Assembly: GCA_032250905.1 (NCBI GenBank)
Contig: JAVVEQ010000012.1
Span: 7,680-71,679, forward strand
DNA from: Desulfotignum sp032250905
GTDB taxonomy: Bacteria > Desulfobacterota > Desulfobacteria > Desulfobacterales > Desulfobacteraceae
DNA: 64,000 nucleotides
Direction of reading: 5' to 3'
Shown here: piece by piece, positions 1 to 8,743 of the stretch
Layout: every line of letters starts with the position of its first letter
How positions within the stretch are numbered: position 1 is the stretch's first letter
Notes under the pieces: model-generated
What the model was told of the DNA's origin: nothing
The model's database searches: none
Seen by the model: the letters and a program-made list of their open reading frames with translations, nothing else
Translations under genes and position numbers: made by a program

Positions 1-201
1 CGCCAGGGTCAGGCAGTCAACATAAAAGTGTCTGGTAAGCAGTGACCGCAGGTCTTTTCCCAGATCGGTCATCTGCTCAAAATCAGTGATCCGTTTCAGA
101 TACAGCCATTTGAAAATCTGCTTGGCCCTGAACGGCTGGACACCTTTTTCCTCAAGCCATTTGGAAAGCGCTTCCCGGGTATAATTTAATAAATTTTCCA
201 T
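1..201 (-). CDS. rlmN: RlmN, 23S rRNA (adenine-C2)-methyltransferase, N-terminal part only
   Basis: The reading frame starts with ATG at 201 and runs off the window edge, giving 67 residues. They match the helical N-terminal accessory domain of RlmN: a leucine-rich start followed by the family signature FRAKQIFKWLY at about residues 24-34 and the segment DFEQMTDLGKDLR. RlmN is a cytoplasmic radical-SAM enzyme that methylates C2 of A2503 in 23S rRNA and A37 in some tRNAs. The radical-SAM CxxxCxxC motif lies outside the window, so the call rests on the N-domain alone. It is divergent from ffh, with about 100 bases of shared promoter region. Confidence 0.8.
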   Translation of the reverse strand, partial: MENLLNYTREALSKWLEEKGVQPFRAKQIFKWLYLKRITDFEQMTDLGKDLRSLLTRHFYVDCLTLA

Positions 202-234
202 CCCTGTTCCTGTGGATCCAACTGGATTATTTCC

Positions 235-263
235 TTGACATATCACGGTTTATAGACTAAATT
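235..263 (+). promoter_or_regulatory. Sigma70-type promoter of the ffh operon
   Basis: TTGACA (235-240), a 17-base spacer and TAAATT (258-263) form a near-consensus promoter 38 bases before the ffh start. An AAGG ribosome-binding site lies about 7 bases before the ATG at 301. Confidence 0.65.
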
Positions 264-300
264 CAATGATTTGATTTGATATTGTGATGAAGGTCTTTTT

Positions 301-1626
301 ATGTTTGAAAATTTGAGTGACAGGCTGGATTCGGTCTTCAAGAAGCTGAAAGGCCACGGCACCCTGAATGAAAAGAATATTGAAGATGGTCTCAAGCAGG
401 TGAGAATGGCACTTCTTGAGGCGGATGTCAATTATAAGGTTGCAAAAAATGTCATTTCAGATATAAAGACCCGGGCACTGGGCCAGGAGGTCATGGACAG
501 CCTGACCCCGGGCCAGCAGGTCATCAAAATTGTGTATGATGAGTTCACCCGGATGATGGGATCGGAACACCAGGCACTGGATCTGGGAAGCGGTGCTACC
601 GGGTCCGTCATGCTGGTTGGGCTGCAGGGCTCCGGCAAAACAACCACTGCAGGCAAACTGGGCCTTTTTCTGCGCAAGCAGGGGAAAAAACCGTTTCTGG
701 TGCCGGTGGATGTTTACCGGCCGGCGGCCATTGACCAGCTGAAAAAAATCGGGACCCAGCTGGACCTGCCGGTGTTTGACAGCACCCCGGACATGAAACC
801 GCTCAAGATATGTCAGGATGCCCAGCTGGCGGCCCGGGAACAGGGCTGTGACACCCTGGTGTATGACACGGCCGGCCGCCTGCACATGGATGACACCCTG
901 ATGGCGGAACTGGAAACCCTCAAAAAGGGGGTCAATCCATCGGAAATCCTTCTGGTGGCGGATGCCATGACCGGCCAGGATGCCGTCAATATTGCCGGAT
1001 CCTTTGACCAGCGGCTGGACATCACCGGTGTGGTTCTGACCAAAATGGATGGGGACGCCAGAGGCGGGGCCGCTCTTTCCATCAAGGCTGTGACCGGTAA
1101 ACCATTGAAATTTATCGGTGTGGGGGAAAAATTTACCGGCCTGGAGCCGTTTCATCCGGACCGGATGGCCTCCAAAATTTTAGGCATGGGAGACACCCTT
1201 TCCTTTATCGAACGGGCCAAGGAGGCCGTGGATGAAAAGGAAGCCAAAGCCCTTGAAAAGAAACTGAGGCAGAATGCATTTACCCTGGAAGATTTCAGAA
1301 ACCAGATGAAAACCGTCCGGAAAATGGGGTCTGTAAAGGACATTTTAGGAATGCTGCCGGGAATGAACAAAAAACAGCTCAACGGGTTGAACATCGATGA
1401 AAAAGAGTTCGTGAAAATTGAAGCCATCATCAATTCCATGACTCCGGAAGAAAGGGAGAAATACGCCATTATCAAAGCCTCCCGGAAAAAAAGGATCGCC
1501 CTGGGTTCCGGGACCACGGTCCAGGATGTCAACAAACTGTTGAAAAGTTACACCCAGTCAATGAAAATGATCAAGAAGTTCAATAAAGGCGGCATGCGGT
1601 CTTTGAAAAACATGCTGCCGTTTTAA
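301..1626 (+). CDS. ffh: Signal recognition particle protein Ffh (SRP54)
   Basis: Ffh binds signal peptides of nascent membrane proteins and, as a GTPase, delivers ribosomes to FtsY at the inner membrane. At 441 residues it has normal length. The N domain (1-90) is followed by the G domain with the P-loop GLQGSGKTT (107-115), DTAGR (189-193) and TKMDGDARGG (247-256). The M domain from about 300 is methionine-rich and ends in the lysine-rich GGMRSLKNMLPF. It is the first gene of a long operon; rpsP follows after 15 bases. No SRP RNA gene was recognised in the window. Confidence 0.97.
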   Translation: MFENLSDRLDSVFKKLKGHGTLNEKNIEDGLKQVRMALLEADVNYKVAKNVISDIKTRALGQEVMDSLTPGQQVIKIVYDEFTRMMGSEHQALDLGSGATGSVMLVGLQGSGKTTTAGKLGLFLRKQGKKPFLVPVDVYRPAAIDQLKKIGTQLDLPVFDSTPDMKPLKICQDAQLAAREQGCDTLVYDTAGRLHMDDTLMAELETLKKGVNPSEILLVADAMTGQDAVNIAGSFDQRLDITGVVLTKMDGDARGGAALSIKAVTGKPLKFIGVGEKFTGLEPFHPDRMASKILGMGDTLSFIERAKEAVDEKEAKALEKKLRQNAFTLEDFRNQMKTVRKMGSVKDILGMLPGMNKKQLNGLNIDEKEFVKIEAIINSMTPEEREKYAIIKASRKKRIALGSGTTVQDVNKLLKSYTQSMKMIKKFNKGGMRSLKNMLPF

Positions 1627-1641
1627 GGAGAAAAACAACTT

Positions 1642-1908
1642 ATGTCCGTTAGAATCAGATTGAGCCGCAAAGGCACCAAAAAGAAACCATTTTACAGAAT
1701 CGTGGCTGCAGACATCGAAGCCCCCCGGGACGGCCGGTTTCTGGAAACCCTGGGCACTTACAATCCAATGACCGAACCGGCTGACATCGTGCTCAAGCTG
1801 GACCGGATCCAGTATTGGCTGGACCAGGGCGCCAAAGCATCCACCACCGTTGAAAGCATTCTGAAAAAACAGACCGCAGCCCCTTCGGAACCGGCCGCAT
1901 CTGCCTGA
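1642..1908 (+). CDS. rpsP: Ribosomal protein bS16
   Basis: This small-subunit protein assembles early on 16S rRNA. The 88 residues contain the family N-terminus SVRIRLSRKGTKKKPFYRIV and the block RDGRFLETLGTYNP. The C-terminal tail after about residue 75 is alanine- and proline-rich and variable, as usual. A purine-rich site AAGGAG precedes the ATG. The order ffh-rpsP-khpA-rimM-trmD-rplS is the classic bacterial arrangement. Confidence 0.97.
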   Translation: MSVRIRLSRKGTKKKPFYRIVAADIEAPRDGRFLETLGTYNPMTEPADIVLKLDRIQYWLDQGAKASTTVESILKKQTAAPSEPAASA

Positions 1909-1977
1909 CCCAGAGCGTTTTTTTTTATCGCACATCCAGGTTCTCACCCCCTTTTGTAACAGCAAGGAGATGGACGT

Positions 1978-2208
1978 ATGAAAGAGCTGATTGAATACAT
2001 TGCCAAAGCACTGGTGGACAACCCTGACCAGGTCCATGTTTCGGAAGTGGTCGGAGACCAGACATCGGTACTGGAACTCAAGGTAGCCAAAGAGGATCTG
2101 GGAAAAGTAATCGGCAAGCAGGGCAGATCCGCCCGGGCCATGAGAACCATTTTAAGTGCGGCATCCACCAAGATGAAAAAAAGAACCGTTCTGGAAATTA
2201 TTGAATAG
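1978..2208 (+). CDS. khpA: KH-domain RNA-binding protein KhpA (YlqC family)
   Basis: A 76-residue single KH domain protein with the RNA-binding loop IGKQGRSARAMR (about 44-55), the GxxG type motif being GKQG. KhpA pairs with KhpB in other bacteria and binds many RNAs, affecting cell elongation and ribosome-related processes. It lies between rpsP and rimM, its usual place. A GGAGATGG site precedes the ATG. The 69 bases between rpsP and this gene contain a T-run but no convincing terminator stem. Confidence 0.92.
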   Translation: MKELIEYIAKALVDNPDQVHVSEVVGDQTSVLELKVAKEDLGKVIGKQGRSARAMRTILSAASTKMKKRTVLEIIE

Positions 2209-2758
2209 CGGCGGGACTGTGTCTGATACTCCTTCATCGGAAGACGGCGGTGAGACCCTGCTGGTCATGGGCGAGATTACCGGAGTGCATGGGCTGGAAG
2301 GCAATGTCAAGGTCCGGTCCTTTGCGCAGTCACCGGATCTTTTTGTCCCGGAAAGCCAGGTGTTCATCCCGGAACAGACCGGGTCAGATGCCCGGCCGTT
2401 TGTAATCGAGCGGTCTGTCCCCCATAAAAAGGGACTGCTGATGCGCTTATCCGGGGTAGACAGCCGGGAAACGGCCCAATTGCTGGTCGGCAAAAAGATT
2501 CTGGTGCATCGAAGCCGTCTGCCAGATCCGGAAGACAATGCCTGGTACTGGCAGGATCTTTACGGACTGGCCGTCATGGATGAAATTCTGGGGGACCTGG
2601 GAGTCGTTGACACCATTTTCTCCACCGGAGCCCATGATATCCTGGTGGTGAAAGCACGGAACAGGGAATGGCTGATTCCCATGCACCGTCAGTTTGTCAT
2701 GGCAGTGGATCTGGAGAAGGCCCTGGTGGTCACCCGGTTACCGGAAGGCTATGAATAG
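2201..2758 (+). CDS. rimM: Ribosome maturation factor RimM
   Basis: RimM binds protein uS19 and the 30S head during 16S rRNA processing. The N-terminal beta-barrel begins VMGEITGVHGLEGNVKV, and the PRC-barrel domain (about 95-185) includes WYWQDLYGL and the terminal VTRLPEGYE. The open frame starts with TTG at 2201, overlapping khpA by 8 bases; an in-frame GTG at 2219 is an alternative and gives a more usual N-terminal length. Neither has a strong ribosome-binding site. The gap to trmD is 9 bases. Confidence 0.93.
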   Translation: MNSGGTVSDTPSSEDGGETLLVMGEITGVHGLEGNVKVRSFAQSPDLFVPESQVFIPEQTGSDARPFVIERSVPHKKGLLMRLSGVDSRETAQLLVGKKILVHRSRLPDPEDNAWYWQDLYGLAVMDEILGDLGVVDTIFSTGAHDILVVKARNREWLIPMHRQFVMAVDLEKALVVTRLPEGYE

Positions 2759-2767
2759 GCCGCTGTC

Positions 2768-3523
2768 ATGGAATTTACGGTACTGACCCTTTTTCCAGAA
2801 CTGGTGCAGGCGTTTTTCGACCACGGCATGATCGGGCGGGCCATCCGGCAGCGCCTTATTTCCGGACACACCATCCAGATACGGGACTTTGCCACTGACC
2901 GGCACCACACCGTGGACGACCGGCCCTATGGCGGCGGCTGCGGCATGATCATGAAACCCGAACCTCTGGCAGAGGCCATCGCAATGGCCAAAAAACAGAC
3001 CCCCGGAGCTTCCGTGGTGCTCATGACCCCACAGGGGGAACCCTTCCATCAGCAGATGGCCCTGGATATGGCGGAGAAAAAAAGGTCACTGATCTTTGTC
3101 TGCGGCCGGTATGAAGGCATTGATGAACGGATCATCACCCGGTTTGTGGACAGAGAAATTTCGGTGGGGGACTATGTCATGACCGGGGGGGAACTGGCCA
3201 GCATGGTGATCATGGATGCGGTCTCCCGCCTGATTCCCGGAGTGCTGGGCAGCGAGGAGTCCTCTGCTTCGGATTCCTTTGTGGACAACAGGCTGGAACA
3301 TGCGCAGTATACCCGGCCCGAGGTGTTCATGGGAGACCGGGTTCCTGAAGTGCTGCTGTCCGGGGACCATGGCCGGATACAGAAATGGCGGGGCCGGTCA
3401 TCCCTGGCCCGGACGGTTATCAAGCGACCGGATCTTTTGGCGACCCATCCGCCGGATCCGGACGAAAAAACGTTACTTGACCACTGGTACCAGGAGCTGG
3501 AAGCTCTGCTTCACCGGGATTGA
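2768..3523 (+). CDS. trmD: tRNA (guanine-N1)-methyltransferase TrmD
   Basis: TrmD methylates N1 of G37 in tRNAs with a G36 and so prevents +1 frameshifts. The 251-residue protein has the family start FTVLTLFPELV, the DRPYGGGCGMIMKPEPL segment, the SPOUT knot region CGRYEGIDERI and SVGDYVMTGGELA, and the C-terminal helical domain with YTRPEVFMGDRVPEVLLSGDH. Length and motifs are normal. It is followed after 25 bases by a second, distinct RNA methyltransferase gene. Confidence 0.97.
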   Translation: MEFTVLTLFPELVQAFFDHGMIGRAIRQRLISGHTIQIRDFATDRHHTVDDRPYGGGCGMIMKPEPLAEAIAMAKKQTPGASVVLMTPQGEPFHQQMALDMAEKKRSLIFVCGRYEGIDERIITRFVDREISVGDYVMTGGELASMVIMDAVSRLIPGVLGSEESSASDSFVDNRLEHAQYTRPEVFMGDRVPEVLLSGDHGRIQKWRGRSSLARTVIKRPDLLATHPPDPDEKTLLDHWYQELEALLHRD

Positions 3524-3548
3524 CATGCCACGGGTATGGATATAAAAC

Positions 3549-4109
3549 ATGGATAATTTGTATACGGCCCTGGTTCATTATCCTGTGGTGAACAGACAGA
3601 ACAAAACCATTGGATCGGCCCTGACCACCATTGATATGCACGATATTGCCAGGGCATCCATGACTTACGGGGTCAGACGGTTTTATGTGATCACCCCCTA
3701 CCCGGACCAGGCAAACCTGGCAGAGGAGGTGATCCGTCACTGGACTCAGGGAACAGGGTCCCGGCTGAATCCATCCCGGAAACAGGCCCTGGAATTGATC
3801 CGGGTGACAGATACCTTTAACAATGCCGTAACACAGATACAGGATGAAGAAAACCAGCCGGTGACAACCATAGCCACCAGCGCCCGAATGCACAAACAAA
3901 CAATTACAACCCATGCCTTAAAGCAGAAATTGAAGGCAGACACGCCGTGTTTACTGGTTTTCGGGACGGCATGGGGATTGGCGGATGAACTGATACACCA
4001 GTGTGACATGCAACTGGATCCGATTACGGGTCCGGGAGATTACAACCACTTGTCGGTCCGATCAGCAGCATCCATATACTTAGACAGATTGATGAATGGC
4101 AAATTTTAA
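3549..4109 (+). CDS. SPOUT-like RNA methyltransferase of the TrmD-rplS interval
   Basis: This 186-residue protein resembles the family annotated as SAM-dependent RNA methyltransferase (Methyltrn_RNA_4), found mainly between trmD and rplS in deltaproteobacteria and some thermophiles. It starts ALVHYPVVNRQN, and its C-terminal half has a likely SAM-knot element LLVFGTAWGLADE followed by DYNHLSVRSAASIYLDRL, similar in layout to the knot of SPOUT enzymes. The RNA target is not established. Position in the operon supports a role in tRNA or rRNA modification. It is unlikely to be a duplicate of trmD, because the motifs differ. Confidence 0.8.
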   Translation: MDNLYTALVHYPVVNRQNKTIGSALTTIDMHDIARASMTYGVRRFYVITPYPDQANLAEEVIRHWTQGTGSRLNPSRKQALELIRVTDTFNNAVTQIQDEENQPVTTIATSARMHKQTITTHALKQKLKADTPCLLVFGTAWGLADELIHQCDMQLDPITGPGDYNHLSVRSAASIYLDRLMNGKF

Positions 4110-4136
4110 GATATCAGACAGCAAACAGGAGGAAAC

Positions 4137-4487
4137 ATGAGCAACGTAATAGAAAAATTGGAAAAGGAGCAGATGCGCCTGGATATTCCGAAATTCGATT
4201 CAGGAGATACCATCAAGGTGCATGTCAAAATCAGAGAAGGGGATAAAGAGCGGATCCAGGTTTTCCAGGGCGTGGTCATCAAAAAGACCAAAGGATTGGC
4301 CGGAGCCCGGTTCACCGTGAGAAAAATTTCCAGCGGCATTGGTGTGGAACGTATTTTTCCGTTGTACTCACCGATCATCGATAAAATCGAATTGGTGACC
4401 AAAGGGCGGGTCCGGCGATCCAAACTTTACTATTTGCGCAATCTGCGGGGAAAAGCGGCCAGGATCAAAGAAAAGCGCTTTGCATAG
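4137..4487 (+). CDS. rplS: Ribosomal protein bL19
   Basis: bL19 sits at the 30S-50S interface. The 116 residues contain FDSGDTIKVHVKIREGDKER, the block QVFQGVVI and the conserved ending RVRRSKLYYLRNLRGKAARIKE. AGGAGGAA precedes the ATG. The gene keeps its usual place after trmD. The next gene, rnhB, begins 10 bases downstream or overlaps it if the TTG at 4480 is used. Confidence 0.97.
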   Translation: MSNVIEKLEKEQMRLDIPKFDSGDTIKVHVKIREGDKERIQVFQGVVIKKTKGLAGARFTVRKISSGIGVERIFPLYSPIIDKIELVTKGRVRRSKLYYLRNLRGKAARIKEKRFA

Positions 4488-4497
4488 CAGTGCTCCC

Positions 4498-5091
4498 ATG
4501 TGGCAGATCGAGCAGGCGGTCCGTCAGAAGGGGTATGTACAGATTGCAGGTATTGATGAGGCCGGCAGGGGACCCCTTGCCGGCCCGGTCGTGTCTGCCG
4601 CAGTCATCCTTCCCGCCGATTTCTCCTGCCCGGGTATCACGGATTCCAAAAAACTGTCTGAAAAAAAACGGAAGAGTATGTTTCCGAAAATCATGGCCCA
4701 GGCCGTGTCAGTGAGTGTTGGATTGTGCGACCACAAAGAAATCGACGCCACCCATATTCTGGCCGCAGCGCTTCTTTCCATGAAGCGGGCCGTCATCAAT
4801 CTTGATACGGTACCGGATTATCTGCTGGTGGACGGAAAATTTACCCTGGATATGGATATTTCCCAAGAGGCCGTGGTCAAGGGAGACTGCCTGAGTATCT
4901 CTATTGCGGCTGCTTCCATCATTGCCAAAGTCACCCGGGACCGGATAATGACCACCCTTCACCAGACCTATCCAGAGTATCAATTTATCCGGCACAAGGG
5001 ATACCCGACTTCAGCACACAGGGAGATCCTTAAAGAGGTTGGCCCCTGTCCGGTTCACCGCAAAACATTCAAAGGAGTCATACAGGGATGA
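4498..5091 (+). CDS. rnhB: Ribonuclease HII
   Basis: RNase HII cuts the RNA strand of RNA-DNA hybrids and removes single ribonucleotides misincorporated in DNA. The N-terminal GIDEAGRGPLAGPVV carries the first two catalytic acids; DGKFTLD and the C-terminal HKGYPTSAHREIL are typical. I chose ATG 4498 (197 residues); an in-frame TTG at 4480 overlaps the rplS end and would add six residues. The stop overlaps the next start in an ATGA, suggesting translational coupling. Confidence 0.95.
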   Translation: MWQIEQAVRQKGYVQIAGIDEAGRGPLAGPVVSAAVILPADFSCPGITDSKKLSEKKRKSMFPKIMAQAVSVSVGLCDHKEIDATHILAAALLSMKRAVINLDTVPDYLLVDGKFTLDMDISQEAVVKGDCLSISIAAASIIAKVTRDRIMTTLHQTYPEYQFIRHKGYPTSAHREILKEVGPCPVHRKTFKGVIQG

Positions 5092-5456
5092 CCCGATACC
5101 GCCAGGAACTGGGCCGTTCCGGAGAACAGATGGCGGTAAAGCATCTGACGGAATCTGGCTACATCATTCTGGAAACCAACTATACCACCCGGTTTGCTGA
5201 AATTGATATCATCGCCGTTATCGAAGACTGTCTCGTGTTTGTGGAGGTCAAGACCCGCTCCAGTTTGAAGAAAGGATTTCCCAGAGAAGCGGTGCATGCC
5301 TTTAAGCAGAATAAAATTATCCAGGCTGCGCAGCAGTTTTTGAAAACCCGCTCCTCTGCGGCCTGGCATCACATTCGTTTTGACGTGGTAGAAATTTATT
5401 TCAACACAGCCGAACCCCGGATCAACCATATCCCCCATGCCTTCCACATCAGATAA
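5088..5456 (+). CDS. YraN family protein (UPF0102), nuclease-like fold
   Basis: This 122-residue protein belongs to the widespread YraN family, which has an endonuclease-like fold of unknown physiological role. The family features seen are GRSGEQMAVKHL near the N-terminus, AEIDIIAV and the FVEVKTRS strand, matching the E/D-ExK arrangement of restriction-like folds. It often sits between rnhB and rsmI, as here. Its start overlaps rnhB by four bases and its end overlaps the assigned rsmI start by 20 bases. Confidence 0.88.
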   Translation: MTRYRQELGRSGEQMAVKHLTESGYIILETNYTTRFAEIDIIAVIEDCLVFVEVKTRSSLKKGFPREAVHAFKQNKIIQAAQQFLKTRSSAAWHHIRFDVVEIYFNTAEPRINHIPHAFHIR

Positions 5457-6300
5457 AACGCCTGCCGGCCGGGGCACTCTTTTTGTGGTGGCCACCCCTC
5501 TGGGAAACCTGGAGGACATGACCTTCAGGGCCGTCCGGATTTTAAAAGAAGTCTCCCTGATCGCTGCTGAAGATACCCGGCACTCCAGAAAACTGTTATC
5601 CCATTACGGCATCACTGTGCCGCTGGTTTCCTGTCATGAACACAATGAAGCCCGGGCTGCGGAAAAACTCATTCCGCTGCTGAAACAGAAAAAAGATGTC
5701 GCCTTAATCTCGGATGCCGGTACACCCTGTATTTCCGATCCTGGATACCGCCTGCTGAATGCGGTTCTGGCCCATGGTGTTCCCGTGGTCCCCATTCCCG
5801 GATGCAGCGCTGCCGTGGCAGGGCTCAGCGTGGCAGGACTGCCTACCGACCGGTTTCTGTTTGCCGGATTTCTGCCAAAAAAAGTCACCCATCAGGAGCA
5901 GGCCATCCAGGCCCTGGCCGTCCAGCCGGCAACACTGATTTTTTATGAGTCCCCCAGACGGATTCACACCCTTTTAGAAAGGCTCCTGGCCATTTTAGGG
6001 GATCGGCAGGCCTGCCTGGCAAGGGAAATCACCAAGCTGCATGAAACATTCATCCGGGGCCCGCTTTCCCATGTCATTGCCGCTCTGGAGACAGGAACGC
6101 CGCTAAAGGGCGAATGTACCTTATACGTCGCCGGTGCAAACGCGCCGGAACCTCCCCCGCCCCAGGTTTTGGAAGCCCTGATTCAAAAACGGCTGAACGA
6201 TTCACAGGCATCCACGGCAGATCTGGCCAAAGAGATATCACAGCAATACCCGGTTTCGAAAAAACTGGTTTATGACACCATTCTGAGGCTGAAATCATAA
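5437..6300 (+). CDS. rsmI: 16S rRNA (cytidine-1402-2'-O)-methyltransferase RsmI
   Basis: RsmI methylates the 2'-OH of C1402 in the ribosomal P site. The 287-residue protein has the tetrapyrrole-methylase fold with VVATPLGNLEDMT, AAEDTRHSRKLL, SDAGTPCISDPGY and FYESPRRI, all characteristic. The C-terminal extension (about 230-287) is the small helical domain of this family. The ATG at 5437 lies within the preceding gene, so short overlap or a slightly later start are both possible. The PiT transporter gene follows after 28 bases. Confidence 0.96.
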   Translation: MPSTSDKTPAGRGTLFVVATPLGNLEDMTFRAVRILKEVSLIAAEDTRHSRKLLSHYGITVPLVSCHEHNEARAAEKLIPLLKQKKDVALISDAGTPCISDPGYRLLNAVLAHGVPVVPIPGCSAAVAGLSVAGLPTDRFLFAGFLPKKVTHQEQAIQALAVQPATLIFYESPRRIHTLLERLLAILGDRQACLAREITKLHETFIRGPLSHVIAALETGTPLKGECTLYVAGANAPEPPPPQVLEALIQKRLNDSQASTADLAKEISQQYPVSKKLVYDTILRLKS

Positions 6301-6328
6301 AATTGAAACCCAAATCAGGACAAATCAT

Positions 6329-8620
6329 ATGAGCCTTGAACTTTGCTATATCATTATCGGTATTTTGCTTATGTTCGCTTTTTTCGATCTGATGATCGGG
6401 GTGAGCAATGACGCCGTTAATTTTTTAAACTCATCCATCGGATCCAAAGCCGCCCCGTTCGTGGTCATCATGGTTGTGGCCAGCCTGGGAATCCTGGCCG
6501 GAGTGACATTTTCCGGGGGCATGATGGAGGTGGCCAGAAAAGGAATATTTCATCCCCAGTTTTTCACCATGCCGGAACTTCTGGTAATCTTTCTGGCTGT
6601 CATGATCACCGATATTCTGCTGCTGGATCTTTTCAACACCTATGGACTGCCCACTTCCACCACGGTCTCCATTGTGTTTGAACTGCTGGGCGCGGCAGTG
6701 GCCATCTCCGCCATCAAAGTGCTTCATACCGCCGGCAGCACCATGGTGCTGTGGGATTATATCAATACTGCCAAAGCCATGGCCATTGTGGGTGGAATCC
6801 TTTTATCCATTGTCATATCGTTTTTTTCAGGGGCAATTGTCCAGTTCATCTCCCGGCTCATTTTTACCTTTGATTATCAAAAACGGCTGAAACGCTATGG
6901 TGCCGTCTGGGGAGGGGTAGCCATGACCGCCATCACCTTTTTTATCCTTATCAAAGGAGCCAAGGGTGCCACCTTTATGACGGAAGATTTTCTGATATGG
7001 ATCCATGACCATACCATGACCATTCTGGCCGGCATATTTGCCCTTTCAGCCATTGTACTCCAAATGCTGCTGTCCATTTTCAAGGTTAATATCCTCAAAC
7101 CCATCGTTCTGGTGGGAACTTTTGCTCTGGCCATGGCATTTGCCGCCAATGACCTGGTCAACTTTATCGGCGTGCCCCTGGCGGGTCTCAAGGCATTTAC
7201 AACGGCCATGGCATCCGGAGACCCGCTGAATATCACCATGGGGGCGCTGAGCAAGGCGGTACAGACCCAGACATTGCTGCTGCTGCTGGCAGGCAGTGTC
7301 ATGGTGGTCACTTTGTGGGTATCCAAAAAAGCCAGGACCGTTACAGAAACTGAAATCAGCCTGGGCAAACAGGATGAAGGACCGGAGCGGTTTGAGTCCA
7401 TCTGGCTGTCCAGAAAAATCGTGACCTTTTTTTACCATTTTTTCAGCTCCCTGCGCACCATGATACCAGAACCCCTGCGCCGGGCCATTGCCGCCCGGAT
7501 CACCCCCACCCCGATTCATCACGGCGGGTCTGCCGGGGAAAAACCTTCCTTTGACCTGATCCGGGCTTCGGTGAATCTCATGGTGGCCAGTGCCGTGGTG
7601 TCTTTTGCCACCTCATTGAAACTGCCCCTGTCCACCACCTATGTCACGTTCATGGTGGCCATGGGATCCTCTTTTTCAGACCAGGCCTGGGGCCGGGAGA
7701 GTGCAGTGTTCCGTATCACCGGTGTGCTGGCCGTCGTGGGCGGCTGGTTCATGACTGCATTTATCGCGTTTATGGTGGCCTTTGTGTTTGCCAATATCAT
7801 CTATTTTTTCAGTGCCTGGGGTATTGCCGGGCTGATGCTGTTTGCCGGATTCATGATCTGGAAGAACAAGAAAAAACATGATGACCATACCAAAGACAAA
7901 CAAGAGATGAACATCTTCCAGTTTGAAAAAGTGGAAGATTTTCAGGCCGCCGTATCTGACACGTTCGATCATCTGGCATTACAGCTCAAAGGGATCAGGG
8001 AATCCTTTGACCGAACCTTTGATGCCCTGTTCACTGAGGATATCGTCATCCTGCGCCAGGAAAGGAAACGGACCAAACAGGTCCAGTTGAGCACCAATGT
8101 GATTGTTGCCAATATTTTCAAGGTGCTGCGCCTGCTTCAGAAAACAGATAACCGGGTCTCCTACAATTATTACCAGATCATCCGAAGGCTTCAGAAACTG
8201 TCCGATGGATACCGGGATACCGTGATCCGCTGCACCATGCACGTGTCCAATCGCCATTCCGGGTTGCTGCCGGTACAGGTCGAGGAACTCATGGAGATCA
8301 AAAAAGTGATTCTCAATATCTTTTCAACCGTGGAAACGGCCCTGGCAAAAAAAGAGATTGTGGACTGCCAGGAAATTGTGACACAGTTCCATTATTTACG
8401 TGAACTGGTGGATGAGTTCAATGCCAACCAGATCAAACGGATCCAAAATGATTCCTCAAAGACACGGCTGAGCATTCTGTTTTATGCAATCTCCGGGAAC
8501 TGTGTCATGATGGCCAGGCAGACTGTCAAACTGCTGGGCATCTTTAACGAAGCATTTATCAATCGTTCTGAAAAGATAGGAAAGACTTTCAACTCCTGTT
8601 CGGAATACAGTCTGGATTAG
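6329..8620 (+). CDS. PiT-family inorganic phosphate transporter with C-terminal PhoU-like domain
   Basis: The first ~520 residues are a polytopic inner-membrane PHO4/PiT transporter, expected to move metal-phosphate with H+ or Na+. The two inverted repeats show the family signatures: SNDAVNFLNSSIGSKAAPF near residue 27 and AANDLVNFIGVPLAG near 271, with STTVSIVFELLGAA and STTYVTFMVAMGSS at the equivalent places. Residues ~525-763 are cytoplasmic, charged and helical, resembling PhoU, so the protein looks like a transporter joined to its own regulator. There are no pst or pho genes nearby. A strong terminator follows at 8671. Confidence 0.9.
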   Translation: MSLELCYIIIGILLMFAFFDLMIGVSNDAVNFLNSSIGSKAAPFVVIMVVASLGILAGVTFSGGMMEVARKGIFHPQFFTMPELLVIFLAVMITDILLLDLFNTYGLPTSTTVSIVFELLGAAVAISAIKVLHTAGSTMVLWDYINTAKAMAIVGGILLSIVISFFSGAIVQFISRLIFTFDYQKRLKRYGAVWGGVAMTAITFFILIKGAKGATFMTEDFLIWIHDHTMTILAGIFALSAIVLQMLLSIFKVNILKPIVLVGTFALAMAFAANDLVNFIGVPLAGLKAFTTAMASGDPLNITMGALSKAVQTQTLLLLLAGSVMVVTLWVSKKARTVTETEISLGKQDEGPERFESIWLSRKIVTFFYHFFSSLRTMIPEPLRRAIAARITPTPIHHGGSAGEKPSFDLIRASVNLMVASAVVSFATSLKLPLSTTYVTFMVAMGSSFSDQAWGRESAVFRITGVLAVVGGWFMTAFIAFMVAFVFANIIYFFSAWGIAGLMLFAGFMIWKNKKKHDDHTKDKQEMNIFQFEKVEDFQAAVSDTFDHLALQLKGIRESFDRTFDALFTEDIVILRQERKRTKQVQLSTNVIVANIFKVLRLLQKTDNRVSYNYYQIIRRLQKLSDGYRDTVIRCTMHVSNRHSGLLPVQVEELMEIKKVILNIFSTVETALAKKEIVDCQEIVTQFHYLRELVDEFNANQIKRIQNDSSKTRLSILFYAISGNCVMMARQTVKLLGIFNEAFINRSEKIGKTFNSCSEYSLD

Positions 8621-8670
8621 GCCGGCGGCGGCGGTTGCCCAAACGCCCCTTTCGCAAACCCTGCCTTGAA

Positions 8671-8714
8671 AAAAAGGGTTCTGCACCGGAAAACCGGCGC
8701 AGAACCCTTTTTAT
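8671..8714. terminator. Bidirectional intrinsic terminator between the phosphate transporter and sat
   Basis: The arms AAAGGGTTCTGC and GCAGAACCCTTT pair around an inner CCGG-AAAA-CCGG hairpin, with A-runs before and T-runs after. It can end transcription from both converging genes. Confidence 0.85.
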
Positions 8715-8743
8715 AAAACATTCAGAAACGAATCTGAATCAGA

